In this document: one piece after another, positions 17,725 to 26,426 of the stretch
How the letters are laid out: every line of letters starts with the position of its first letter
How positions within the stretch are numbered: the first letter of the stretch is position 1
NCBI GenBank assembly: GCA_029213005.1
Contig: JARGPI010000013.1
Span: 1-64,000 of the forward strand
Reading direction: 5' to 3'
Length of the DNA stretch: 64,000 nucleotides
Origin: Verrucomicrobiales bacterium
Lineage (GTDB): Bacteria; Verrucomicrobiota; Verrucomicrobiia; Verrucomicrobiales; DEV007
Notes under the pieces: model-generated
What the model was told of the DNA's origin: nothing
Seen by the model: only the letters and a program-made list of their open reading frames with translations
Databases searched by the model: none
Position numbers and translations under genes: made by a program

Positions 17725-20700
17725 TTAAACAAATTATCATTTTTCCGCTGTTACTTCTGCCCTTGTGTCTTCAATCCGGGGACCGGGAGGTATTGAACTT
17801 CTTCGAAAACAAAGTCCGTCCGCTTCTCGCTGCGGAATGTTATGACTGCCATGGTCCGGATAAGGCCAAGGGCGATCTGCGGGTCGATAACATCAGCCAT
17901 ATTTTAAAAGGCGGTTCCAGCGGTCCCGCTCTCGTCATCGGCAAACCGGAGGAATCCCTCCTCATCGAAGCCGTCCACCGCACCGATCCGGACTTCGCGA
18001 TGCCACCAAAAACCGAGCTGAGCAAAGATCAGGTGGCTGTTCTCGAAAAATGGGTCAGAGAAGGTGCCGTCTGGCCCAAAGACGAAATCGAGGAAAGCCC
18101 CGAGGTCGACCAGTTCGGGTTCACGGAAGAGGATTATCAATGGTGGGCCATTCAACCCGTCAAAGATCCCAGTCCACCTAAAAACGGAGCCGGTTGGGCC
18201 ACAAATGAAATTGATCACTTTATCGCCCGTAAACTGGAAGCCGCCAATCTGCAGCCTGCAGCGGAAGCCTCGCGGGAGGAGCTGATCCGTCGCGCTTACT
18301 TCGATCTACACGGTCTCCCTCCTTCTCCGGAACAGGTCGAGGCTTTTGTGAATGACGATCGACCCGACGCCTGGCCCCGCCTTATTGACGAGTTGCTCGC
18401 CTCTCCCGCCTACGGCGAACGCTGGGCCCAGCATTGGCTCGATGTGGTTCGCTACGCCGAAAGTGATGGCTATCGTGCGGACGGATATCGCCCCGAAACC
18501 TATCGCTACCGCGACTACGTGGTAAACGCGTTAAACGAAGACAAGCCCTACAATCAATTTGTGCGGGAGCAGCTCGCCGGGGACGAAATCGCTCCCGAAG
18601 ATCCCGATACCGTAGTCGCAACCGCCTTTCTGAGACTCGGCATCTACGAGTGGAACCAGCGAAACGCGCGGATGCACTGGGATCTCATCATGACCGAGAT
18701 GACCAACGCCACCGCCGAAGCCTTCCTTGGAATCGGAATCGGCTGTGCCCAGTGCCACGACCATAAATTTGATCCCATCCTTCAGAAAGATCACTTTGCT
18801 TTGCAGGCCTTTCTCAACACCGTCTGGTGGCCGGAAAATCAGCCCCTCGCGGAGAAAGACGATCTGGCCAAGCTCGCTGAGTGGGAAAAAGCCACTGCCG
18901 GGATCAGAGCAAAACTGGATGAGCTTCAGAAAGCCCGAGTTGCCAGCAGTCTGAAATTTGTCGTCAAACAGTTCCCCGAGGACATTCAGGCAATCTACAA
19001 CAAGCCGCAGGAGGAACGAAACGCATACGAAGAGCAACTTGCCCAACTCGTTCAACGTCAGGTCGACCACGACTTCAGACGAATTGACTGGAAAAAGACG
19101 TTCGCCAAAGACAAAGCAAAATTGGATCAATACAACCAGCTGACCTCGGAACTGAAGGAGTTTGATCATCTCAAACCGAAGAACAAGGTTCCCAATGGAT
19201 TTATCGCTACCGATGCCAAGTGCCAGCCGGCAGACACGGTCCTCGAAAAGCGGGGCAAAAAAGAAGTGATCGAACCCGCCTTCCTCACTCTTCTCGGTCA
19301 ACCCGCTCCGGAAATTAAGCCCGGGAAAAACACGACCGGTCGCCGCACCGTGCTCGCGGATTGGATCGCCAGTGACTCCAACCCGCTTTCCACCCGGGTG
19401 ATGGCCAACCGGATTTGGCAGCGCCACTTCAAAAATGGCCTCGCTCCCTCCCCCAATGATTTCGGGAAACTCGGCGGAGTCCCAACTCATCCGGAGCTTC
19501 TCGACTGGTTGACGAGTCGCTTCGTCGAAGGCGGCTGGAAGATGAAAGACCTGCACCGCAAAATCATGACCAGCTCAACCTACCGCCAAACTGCGCGGAG
19601 GAAGCCCACCTCAGTTGAGAGCCTGTCCGACCCCGGCAACGAACTCCTGTGGCGTTACCCGCCAAAACGATTGCAGGCCGAACAGGTGCGGGATGCGATG
19701 CTGAAAGTTTCCGGCGACCTGACCCCGAAATCCGGCGGTCCCTCGCAGGGCGGAAGCGCTACCATCCGCTCCGTCTATATCCAGAAAAAACGCAACAGTC
19801 CGGATCCATTTTTGGGCAGTTTTGATGCGCCATCCGGCTTCGCCTCATCTCCGAGCCGTATTCCAACGACGACGCCCAATCAGTCACTCTTCCTCGTCAA
19901 CAGCGAATGGCCGATGAAACGGGCCCGCAGTTTCGCGAGACGAATCCTGCAAGGCAAAAGCCAGGTCGATCGCGAGGTCATCCAGACCGCCTTTCAACAC
20001 GTCTATGGTCGGGACGCTACCGATATCGAAATCGATGGTTCGATTGATTTCATTAACCGCCAGTTGGACAACGTCACCGGAACGGTCGCGCCACCTCCAA
20101 AATACCCGAACGAAACCGGGCTGCGCGATATCAAACAATACTTCGGTGAAGTCAAAGACGTCGATCTCGGGAAAAACTCTCTCTGGCTGCAACCGGGAAG
20201 CCGCTTTGAGCGACTGGATTTTTCATCGATCCCGCTGCCCGAGGAAAGCTTCACGATCGAAGCCGTCGCCAATCTGGATTCGATATATAAAGATGCTTCG
20301 GTCAACACCTTGATCTCAAAATGGAACGGATCCACCAGTGTCGATGGCTGGGGACTCGGAGTTACCAGTGAGAAGTCGCGGTATCAGCCCCGCAATTTCA
20401 TCATGCAGTTGGTCGGGGAAAACTTCCAACAGAACCAGGTCTATGAAGTGGTCGCTTCCGACCTTCGGCTGCCGCTACAGAAACCGGTCTATCTGGCCGC
20501 ATCCGTTTCGGCCCGCCCTACCGATGGTGATGCCACTTCCGGTAAAATCAATTTCTACCTGAAAGACCTCTCAGATCCAAAAGCCGAGTTACAAACTTCG
20601 GAAGTCGTTCATTCCATTGTCGGAGGCTTCCCCAAACAAACCATGAAATCGCTCATCGGAGGCCGGGTCGGTTCCGGGCACCTCTGGGACGGCCAACTGG

Positions 20701-20936
20701 CCAGACTGCGCATCAGTGACGGCCATCTCGAACCCGGCCAATTGTTGATCAACAAAGGAAAGGCGAAAACGATTATCGACTGGAGTTTCAGTAGCGGCGT
20801 TGGCGAGAAACCGGAGGAGAACACCTCCTGGTATCGGGCACCACTACCGCAAAATTCAGACTCCAAATTACTGAGTGCGACTACCGACTTCTGTCACGCA
20901 CTGTTCAACTCAAACGAATTTCTTTACCTACATTAA
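17721..20936 (+). CDS. PSCyt1-PSCyt2-PSD1 (DUF1549/DUF1553) secreted cytochrome protein with LamG-like domain
   Basis: A 1071-residue secreted protein. A short signal peptide (ending near LCLQSGD) precedes a planctomycete-type cytochrome c domain with heme motif ECYDCHG (C40, C43, H44). A DUF1549 region starts near residue 160 (IDHFIARKLEAANLQPA) and contains a second C-x-x-C-H motif, GCAQCHDHKFDP, near 337-341. A DUF1553 region spans roughly 530-780 (NPLSTRVMANRIWQRHF). The C-terminal ~250 residues resemble a LamG/concanavalin-like sugar-binding domain. Such proteins are paired with DUF1501 proteins throughout Planctomycetes and Verrucomicrobia and are linked by genomics, not by biochemistry, to polysaccharide breakdown. 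Confidence 0.9.
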   Translation: MIKQIIIFPLLLLPLCLQSGDREVLNFFENKVRPLLAAECYDCHGPDKAKGDLRVDNISHILKGGSSGPALVIGKPEESLLIEAVHRTDPDFAMPPKTELSKDQVAVLEKWVREGAVWPKDEIEESPEVDQFGFTEEDYQWWAIQPVKDPSPPKNGAGWATNEIDHFIARKLEAANLQPAAEASREELIRRAYFDLHGLPPSPEQVEAFVNDDRPDAWPRLIDELLASPAYGERWAQHWLDVVRYAESDGYRADGYRPETYRYRDYVVNALNEDKPYNQFVREQLAGDEIAPEDPDTVVATAFLRLGIYEWNQRNARMHWDLIMTEMTNATAEAFLGIGIGCAQCHDHKFDPILQKDHFALQAFLNTVWWPENQPLAEKDDLAKLAEWEKATAGIRAKLDELQKARVASSLKFVVKQFPEDIQAIYNKPQEERNAYEEQLAQLVQRQVDHDFRRIDWKKTFAKDKAKLDQYNQLTSELKEFDHLKPKNKVPNGFIATDAKCQPADTVLEKRGKKEVIEPAFLTLLGQPAPEIKPGKNTTGRRTVLADWIASDSNPLSTRVMANRIWQRHFKNGLAPSPNDFGKLGGVPTHPELLDWLTSRFVEGGWKMKDLHRKIMTSSTYRQTARRKPTSVESLSDPGNELLWRYPPKRLQAEQVRDAMLKVSGDLTPKSGGPSQGGSATIRSVYIQKKRNSPDPFLGSFDAPSGFASSPSRIPTTTPNQSLFLVNSEWPMKRARSFARRILQGKSQVDREVIQTAFQHVYGRDATDIEIDGSIDFINRQLDNVTGTVAPPPKYPNETGLRDIKQYFGEVKDVDLGKNSLWLQPGSRFERLDFSSIPLPEESFTIEAVANLDSIYKDASVNTLISKWNGSTSVDGWGLGVTSEKSRYQPRNFIMQLVGENFQQNQVYEVVASDLRLPLQKPVYLAASVSARPTDGDATSGKINFYLKDLSDPKAELQTSEVVHSIVGGFPKQTMKSLIGGRVGSGHLWDGQLARLRISDGHLEPGQLLINKGKAKTIIDWSFSSGVGEKPEENTSWYRAPLPQNSDSKLLSATTDFCHALFNSNEFLYLH

Positions 20937-20940
20937 TACT

Positions 20941-22371
20941 ATGGCCTGTCATCGATACGATCACCCAAATAGCCGTCGGGAATTTTTGTCCAAAGCCGGT
21001 GCCGGTTTCGGAGCGGTAGCTCTGTCCGCACTGTCGGGTAAGAACCTGCTCGCTTCCAGCGGCCCGCCAAATCCGGTTGCGGCGAAGATTCCCCATGCTC
21101 TTGGTAAAGCAAAAAATGTCATCTGGCTGTTTATGGAAGGCGGCCCCAGCCATATCGATTTGTTTGATCCGAAGCCGGTTCTAAACAAACTGGCCGGCCA
21201 ATCGCTGCCAGACAGTTTTGAGCGCCCCGTCACTGCGATGGGTGAAGCCAACTCCCCACTACTCCCGTCTCAGCGGAAGTGGGCACAACACGGGGAAAGC
21301 GGACTATGGATTTCCGACTGGCTTCCCAATCACTCCGAGATTGCCGATGAACTTTGCGTGATCCGCTCCTGTGTGTCCGACGGGATTAACCACGCCGGCG
21401 GAGTCTGCCAAATGAATACCGGTTCGGTCTTCGGGGGACGTCCTTCGCTCGGCTCCTGGGTTTCCTACGGTATGGGGACGGAGAATAAAAGCCTACCCGG
21501 CTTTGTCGTAATCAAAGACAGCAACAGTATGGTGGTCAACGGAACCCGCTGCTGGGGATCCGGCTTTATTCCAGCCGTTCATCAGGGCGTCCTGTTTGAA
21601 AGCGGAAATCAGCCGATCGCCAATTTGAATAATCCGAAAGATGTAACGGAGCAACGTCAGCGCAATAAACTGGATTTTCTAAATCAGTTAAATCAGAAAC
21701 ACCTACTCGGTAGGGAGGCAAATACCGATCTCGATGCGCGAATTCGCAGTTACGAACTCGCCTTCCGGATGCAGGCCGAGGCACCTGAAGCGATTGACCT
21801 CGAAAGCGAGCCGGAGGCAATAAAATCTCTATATGGTCTCGATGATAAAGAAACGCAGACCTACGGGCGACAGTGCCTCATGGCAAGACGCCTCGTTGAA
21901 CGCGGCGTGCGGTTTATCCAACTCTATCACGGAGCAGGTAGCAAATGGGACAGCCATTCCAAAATGGAAAGCAATCACTCCCGTCTCTGTCGCAATGTCG
22001 ATAAACCAATTGTTGGTCTAATCACCGATCTGAAACAACGCGGCCTGTTGGACGAAACGCTCATCATCTGGGGCGGCGAGTTCGGCCGGACTCCGATGAG
22101 TGAAAAAGGAGACGGACGGGATCACAACCCGACCGGTTTCACGATGTGGATGGCAGGCGGCGGCGTCAAAGGCGGCCAGACCATCGGAGCTACCGATGAG
22201 CTGGGCCTTTATGCCACTGAGGATAAAATGCACGTTCACGATATCCATGCTACCACGATGGCGATGCTGGGACTGGACCACACCAAGGTCGTATATATGC
22301 ACAAAGGCAGACCTGAGCGTGTTGACCTCAATGAGGGCCATGTTCACGAGGGAATCGTGTCCGGCGTGTAG
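20941..22371 (+). CDS. DUF1501 secreted protein (sulfatase-like fold), Tat-exported
   Basis: A 476-residue protein. ATG 20941, 4 bases after the PSD1 gene stop, begins a twin-arginine signal (SRREFLSKAG, R12 and R13) that the longer frame from 20875 would bury. DUF1501 proteins share an alkaline-phosphatase/sulfatase-like fold, with the typical elements WLFMEGGPSHIDLFDPKP, DGINHAGGVCQMNTG, IWGGEFGRTPMSEKGDGRDHNP and DIHATTMAMLGLDH. The last gene of the ECF-FecR-PSD1-DUF1501 operon. The exact enzymatic activity of the family is not established. Confidence 0.92.
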   Translation: MACHRYDHPNSRREFLSKAGAGFGAVALSALSGKNLLASSGPPNPVAAKIPHALGKAKNVIWLFMEGGPSHIDLFDPKPVLNKLAGQSLPDSFERPVTAMGEANSPLLPSQRKWAQHGESGLWISDWLPNHSEIADELCVIRSCVSDGINHAGGVCQMNTGSVFGGRPSLGSWVSYGMGTENKSLPGFVVIKDSNSMVVNGTRCWGSGFIPAVHQGVLFESGNQPIANLNNPKDVTEQRQRNKLDFLNQLNQKHLLGREANTDLDARIRSYELAFRMQAEAPEAIDLESEPEAIKSLYGLDDKETQTYGRQCLMARRLVERGVRFIQLYHGAGSKWDSHSKMESNHSRLCRNVDKPIVGLITDLKQRGLLDETLIIWGGEFGRTPMSEKGDGRDHNPTGFTMWMAGGGVKGGQTIGATDELGLYATEDKMHVHDIHATTMAMLGLDHTKVVYMHKGRPERVDLNEGHVHEGIVSGV

Positions 22372-22376
22372 GTAGA

Positions 22377-23075
22377 TTATTTCTCAATCAGAGCGATCGC
22401 CTTTTCGGCGAGTCGTTTCCCGAAGGTAACATATCCGTCAGCGGAATAGTGCAGATCGTTACTGATCTCTTTTCCGCTACGGTTCTTACCATCGTTCAAA
22501 TCGTCGGTGTCTACCCAGGCACCGCGTTCATCCCCCTCTGCGATGGCCACCTGAACGTCGCGAATTTTCGTCCAGTGAGGATACCTTCCATTCTTCATAT
22601 CGAAATCACTGAGGCGCCCGATTACGAAATTCAATTCTTCGACCCCGAGATCAGATTTCAGCTGATCGAGCATCCGTTTAAAACTGGCTTCATATAGTTC
22701 GCCATTCGACTCACGGGCGTCCCTCTCCCCCTGCATCCAGAGGTAGGTCACTGTGGCGATTTTTTCATCCTTGATCTGCGCATCGACTGCCTTCATGAGA
22801 GCTGCGTAGAGGTCGCCGATCTGCTTTTTGTTCTGCTTGCCGGTCGCCTCCCACGATTTGTCCCATCGCCGGATCGGCTGACCACCCTGCGCCATTTTTA
22901 CGACGATAACGCCCTTTTTTCCATATTTGGTCTCCACCGTGGGGGTGAAAGATTCTTCAGGCTTGAGCCCGGCCATATTGGATTGACCCGATAAAATAAA
23001 GAGGTGTTTGCCTTCGTCGGCCGATACCAGAACCGAAGTCAAAAGGACGCTCCAAAACATAACGATCTTTTTCAT
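22377..23075 (-). CDS. Secreted SGNH-type carbohydrate esterase (sialate O-acetylesterase/CE6-like)
   Basis: A 232-residue protein with a signal peptide (MKKIVMFWSVLLTSVLVSA) and the SASA-family blocks. These are SGQSNMAG with the nucleophile Ser, the oxyanion-type MAQGGQPIRRWDKSW, YLWMQGERDA, and the C-terminal D-x-x-H pair NDLHYSADGY. Such esterases remove acetyl groups from sialic acid or plant and algal polysaccharides. Start at 23075 is chosen because it opens the signal peptide; the frame runs upstream to 23201. Converges with the DUF1501 gene with 5 bp between stops, so it is probably expressed independently but fits the polysaccharide-degradation context. Confidence 0.82.
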   Translation of the reverse strand: MKKIVMFWSVLLTSVLVSADEGKHLFILSGQSNMAGLKPEESFTPTVETKYGKKGVIVVKMAQGGQPIRRWDKSWEATGKQNKKQIGDLYAALMKAVDAQIKDEKIATVTYLWMQGERDARESNGELYEASFKRMLDQLKSDLGVEELNFVIGRLSDFDMKNGRYPHWTKIRDVQVAIAEGDERGAWVDTDDLNDGKNRSGKEISNDLHYSADGYVTFGKRLAEKAIALIEK

Positions 23076-23165
23076 ACCTGACAAAAACCAAATTATAAGA
23101 AGCCCGGCAATGAAAAACTCGGCGCATTTGATTTTCCCGGGCTTCGCAGCGATGCTGGACCTCAA

Positions 23166-23585
23166 ATGGATCACGAGGACCCGGACGAAATCAGAAATCA
23201 CCGCAGCTACAAAAAAGCTTCGCGGATCGCGGAAACTTATAAAGATAATCCCGATGGTCTCATCGATCTCGTCTCCGATGCCTCGAAAAAAGCGGAGGGA
23301 GCGATGCCGCGCAGCTTCGACGACATTCGTGAAGCGCTCGGTGCGTTGTTTCGAATGGTGAAAGCTTATTCCACAGGCGAGTACCGGGAAGTTCCCTGGA
23401 AATCGATCGCGCTGATCGTGGGTTCGCTGATTTACTTTATATCACCGATCGATCTGATCCCTGACTTTATTCCGATCATCGGTCTGGCTGATGATGCCAC
23501 ACTTCTCGCGTGGACCATCAAACAGCTCAAAACCGATATCGATGCCTTCCGCCAATGGGAAGAAGAATCGAAAATCATGTCATAG
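23166..23585 (+). CDS. YkvA/DUF1232 domain membrane protein
   Basis: A 139-residue protein whose C-terminal half is the DUF1232 (YkvA) segment, with the family signature SLIYFISPIDLIPDFIPIIGLADDATLLAW. The N-terminal ~70 residues are charged and helical. The signature forms one or two membrane-associated helices. The function of the family is unknown. Divergent from the SGNH esterase, with about 90 bp between starts, and convergent with pyrE (7 bp). Confidence 0.85.
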   Translation: MDHEDPDEIRNHRSYKKASRIAETYKDNPDGLIDLVSDASKKAEGAMPRSFDDIREALGALFRMVKAYSTGEYREVPWKSIALIVGSLIYFISPIDLIPDFIPIIGLADDATLLAWTIKQLKTDIDAFRQWEEESKIMS

Positions 23586-23592
23586 CCGATCG

Positions 23593-24195
23593 TTACTCGA
23601 CCTTTTTCGTTCCGGGACGAACCGCTTCGATTTTTTCGAGCCATTCAGGAACTTCATCCGGCGCATAAACCGGAAACTGGACTTCCATACAGGAAACCAC
23701 AGGGTAATCGCCGACTTTGTCTTTGCCGGAACGATTAACTACGACAAAAACACCGGCAACTTCACCGCCCTGTTCCTGAATAAAATCAGTCAGTTCCAGC
23801 AGCGTGCCACCGGTGGTGATCACGTCTTCGACCAGCAGAAGTCGCTCGCCCTTTTTGATTTCAAAGCCCCGCTTTAATTCGAGTTCATTGGTCTCGGCGT
23901 TTCGCTCGGCATAAATGGTCCGGGCGTGAAGCGCCAGCCCCACTTGCTGACCAACCGGCACCCCACCCATCGCAGGTGAGAGAACCACGTCGATTTCACC
24001 AAGCTCGCGCATCTCCGGCACGACCTGCTCGATCATTTTCTGCAGTTCGTAGGGATGCTGGACAAGCTTGCCCTTTTTGACGTAGTAGTTGGAATGATTG
24101 CCGCTTGCGAGGATGAAATGGCCTTCCTCCACTGCGCCGTAATCCTTTAACAACTCAATCGTTTCCTCCGAGGACTTCGGTAATTCGGTTCGCAT
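23593..24195 (-). CDS. pyrE: Orotate phosphoribosyltransferase
   Basis: Joins orotate to PRPP giving orotidine 5'-phosphate, the fifth step of pyrimidine synthesis. A 200-residue protein with the PRPP-binding motif LLLVEDVITTGGTLLEL, an N-terminal ASGNHSNYYVKKGKL and LSPAMGGVPVGQQVGLAL. The start at 24195 (MRTELPKSSEETIELL) lies inside the 3' end of pyrF, giving a 41-bp overlap; the frame upstream to 24348 has no family match. pyrF-pyrE form an operon in that order. Confidence 0.93.
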   Translation of the reverse strand: MRTELPKSSEETIELLKDYGAVEEGHFILASGNHSNYYVKKGKLVQHPYELQKMIEQVVPEMRELGEIDVVLSPAMGGVPVGQQVGLALHARTIYAERNAETNELELKRGFEIKKGERLLLVEDVITTGGTLLELTDFIQEQGGEVAGVFVVVNRSGKDKVGDYPVVSCMEVQFPVYAPDEVPEWLEKIEAVRPGTKKVE

Positions 24196-24934
24196 AATTT
24201 TTAGCTTTTTCTGAAAATGAAAGGTTCTCGTCCGCATAAAGAATGCCACGAGAGACGTTGATGACTGAGGGAGCTGAGCGGTTCGCACCGGAAAGCGCAT
24301 CAAGTTCGCCGCCCTGGGCTCCGAGACCGGGGATGAGCATCGGCACATCGGGAATCCGCGCCAGAATCTCGTCGGAGGCGTTGGTTAAACCGAGCACAAG
24401 GCCGATTCTGCCATCGTCAACTCGACCCGCCATATCGCAGACAAGTTCAAAGACGGAGCGTCCGTCAGCAAGTTCCCGGGTTTCCAAATCGGCGGCCCCG
24501 GCGTTCGAAGTGACCCCGAGCAGATAGACGCCTTTGCCTTCGTAATTTAAAAACGGCTCCACAGAATCGTAGCCCATGTAGGGGCTGAGGGTCACCGCGT
24601 CGACATCCCAGTTTTCAAAATAGCCCTTGGCGTAGTGCTCCTGAGTGGTGCCGATATCGCCGCGTTTTGCATCGAGGATGATAGGAACCCCGGTCGCTTT
24701 CATATCACCGATGAGGTCTTCGATCATCTGATATCCGGGAACACCGAGCGCCTCAAAATACGCGATATTCGGCTTAAACGTCGCCGCGAATTCCGCGGTT
24801 TCGTCGATCACTTTCCGACAGAAATCCCGGATTTCGTCATTGGAACCATGGAGCGATGGTCGGGGATCAAGCCCCACACAGAGATGACTGCCGGACCGGG
24901 CTACCGATTGCTGAAGTTTTTCTGAATAAGTCAT
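24155..24934 (-). CDS. pyrF: Orotidine 5'-phosphate decarboxylase (type 2)
   Basis: Decarboxylates OMP to UMP, the last step of de novo UMP synthesis. A 259-residue enzyme with the active-site segment IILDAKRGDIGTTQEHYAKGYF, an N-terminal LCVGLDPR and a phosphate-binding LIPGLGAQGGELDAL. The length and the D-A-K-R-G-D-I-G-T-T-Q form match the longer type 2 PyrF family. A three-unit 22-bp repeat array begins only 12 bp upstream of its start codon. The overlap with pyrE implies coupled translation. Confidence 0.93.
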   Translation of the reverse strand: MTYSEKLQQSVARSGSHLCVGLDPRPSLHGSNDEIRDFCRKVIDETAEFAATFKPNIAYFEALGVPGYQMIEDLIGDMKATGVPIILDAKRGDIGTTQEHYAKGYFENWDVDAVTLSPYMGYDSVEPFLNYEGKGVYLLGVTSNAGAADLETRELADGRSVFELVCDMAGRVDDGRIGLVLGLTNASDEILARIPDVPMLIPGLGAQGGELDALSGANRSAPSVINVSRGILYADENLSFSEKAKNYANRITEVLGGND

Positions 24935-24945
24935 GCGGATTCACA

Positions 24946-25009
24946 GACTGTACAGGGTACAGTCAGGGACCGTACCCTGTACAATCGAGGAGTCAACCGG
25001 GTACAGCCC
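24946..25009. repeat. 22-bp-period GTACCCTGTAC array, copy C (3 units)
   Basis: Units start at 24950 (GTACAGGGTAC, within the perfect inverted repeat GACTGTAC-AGG-GTACAGTC), 24972 (GTACCCTGTAC) and 24994 (CAACCGGGTAC, degenerate), each exactly 22 bp apart. Orientation alternates: reverse, forward, reverse. The array occupies most of the ~120 bp between the end of the upstream iron-sulfur protein gene (25058) and the pyrF start (24934). Confidence 0.85.
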
Positions 25010-25057
25010 GTCGCGGAGAAGAGTTTCCGCAAAATCAAATGATCAGCTTCCGCCGCG

Positions 25058-25936
25058 CTAGGAGTTCTCCATTTCCTCCTGCATTTTCGCAAATTCAGCC
25101 GCTTTTCGCTGAATTTCGTCGGGAGACGGCAGCGATTCCAGATCCAGCTCCGCCAAAACTTCCGCGGGAATAATGCCCGATTGCTGAAGCTTGGTCAGGC
25201 AACGTTTCCGCTCATTCAGCGCTTTGTCCGGAGAGCGCTCTTTTGAAAAACGGGATTTTGCTTTCTCACTTCGGGTCCGGAGACTCGCGTAAATGTCACC
25301 GCCCAAAAGCGAGGTGATATCGACCTTCATTTTCTCCCGGGCAACATCTGAATCGGCAACTTCCGCGCCGTTGATCGGGCCGCTGGAGTATTTCGGGAAC
25401 ATAATTGCCACCTCCGGACAGACCCGGGAGCAAGCCGGACAATTCGTTTTACAGTTGTCGTTATTTTGCACCTGGATTTGCTTCTCATCGTCTACGCCAT
25501 ACACGTCGAAAAGGCAGAAGCTGAGACACTGCATGCAGTTGGTACAGCGATCGTAATCAATCACCGGAAACCATGGCTTCCAGGCGCCCTGTTGACCGGG
25601 AGAGTTCAATACCTGCCCTTCCGATTCCCGCTTTTTCTCCACCAACTCAAGGATGGTTTCAACACTCAGCCCGGTAATATCTTCGGTCTGAATATCGATA
25701 TGAGTTTCAGTTGAGGTCACCTCCGGCGCTTTGCCTTCAAAATCGCCCAGCACCAGCATCGGAATTTTTTCGGATGGCCGGGAAACCCCGCGCACACCGT
25801 CCTCGGCAACCCGCGTCACCGAATAACCTTTGTCGAGAAGCGAACGAGTCACCTGACGGCGACGATCCGAAGCGAGATCTGCTGCGCCGTTCCCTTCAAA
25901 AAGAACAATTTGGTAAGGATAGACATCGTTTTTCAT
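25058..25936 (-). CDS. 4Fe-4S dicluster ferredoxin-domain protein
   Basis: A 292-residue protein. The N-terminal ~120 residues have no recognised family. A ferredoxin-like section near residues 120-185 contains CTNCMQCLSFC and CKTNCPACSRVCP, the pattern for two 4Fe-4S clusters. The C-terminal ~80 residues are charged and helical. Its start lies two bases after the stop of the next gene (25939-26271), so the two are surely co-transcribed. The electron-transfer partner is not visible. A role in a small redox complex is an inference from the pair. Confidence 0.75.
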   Translation of the reverse strand: MKNDVYPYQIVLFEGNGAADLASDRRRQVTRSLLDKGYSVTRVAEDGVRGVSRPSEKIPMLVLGDFEGKAPEVTSTETHIDIQTEDITGLSVETILELVEKKRESEGQVLNSPGQQGAWKPWFPVIDYDRCTNCMQCLSFCLFDVYGVDDEKQIQVQNNDNCKTNCPACSRVCPEVAIMFPKYSSGPINGAEVADSDVAREKMKVDITSLLGGDIYASLRTRSEKAKSRFSKERSPDKALNERKRCLTKLQQSGIIPAEVLAELDLESLPSPDEIQRKAAEFAKMQEEMENS

Positions 25937-25938
25937 GA

Positions 25939-26271
25939 TTATTTCAAGATTTTCTCACAAATTTCATCAGCGGACTCTTCCCGCATGTTCAAGACCTCCA
26001 CTTTATCTTCCGGAAAATCCGCACCGGTGTTGTGGAAAAGCCATTTTACGGCCCGATGATAGCAGGCCACGATCTGAACCGGCTCCTCCCCTTCCAGCAA
26101 ATCGTGTAGCCGGGGATCCTTTCGAGCGGCCATTTCACAGAGATCAGAAACCGTGTCGAACGACTGTCCGGATTCGCAAAGTCGGTCAAGCACCTCATCC
26201 TTAGTGGATTTGGGAACTACCTGCGCAAAAGCGCATCGGCAATAAAGTATTCTGGATTTGGTGTCGCTCAC
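25939..26271 (-). CDS. Hypothetical cysteine-containing protein paired with a ferredoxin
   Basis: A 110-residue protein with a C-x-C near the N terminus (YCRCAFA), further cysteines in the middle and an ACYHRAVKWLFHN segment. The last segment weakly recalls cysteine-containing blocks in heterodisulfide-reductase-type subunits, but this is only a visual impression. The start is a GTG at 26271. Its stop is two bases before the ferredoxin start. No function is assigned; the tight pairing suggests that both proteins act together in a redox step. Confidence 0.65.
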   Translation of the reverse strand: MSDTKSRILYCRCAFAQVVPKSTKDEVLDRLCESGQSFDTVSDLCEMAARKDPRLHDLLEGEEPVQIVACYHRAVKWLFHNTGADFPEDKVEVLNMREESADEICEKILK

Positions 26272-26426
26272 TGGTTTCGTAACTGTGTTAGGATGTCCCG
26301 GAAGAAAATCTTAACCGCTCGGGGCCAGAATTCAATGAATCTCCCGCACGGGCATAAGCTATCCGTCTAATACTGAGATCCGGTTCGTCGTACCCGATAT
26401 TCAGGTTATACTTCCACCAAGCAGCT

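Noticed and set aside
18531..19556. 341-codon minus-strand open frame opposite the PSD1 gene
   Set aside because: Lies wholly inside a well-supported gene on the other strand; its translation shows no family motif and has the composition of an antisense shadow.
24946..25009. CRISPR array suggested by regularly spaced repeats
   Set aside because: Units are 11 bp with 11-bp gaps, at most three per site, without cas genes and with dyad symmetry; not a CRISPR array.
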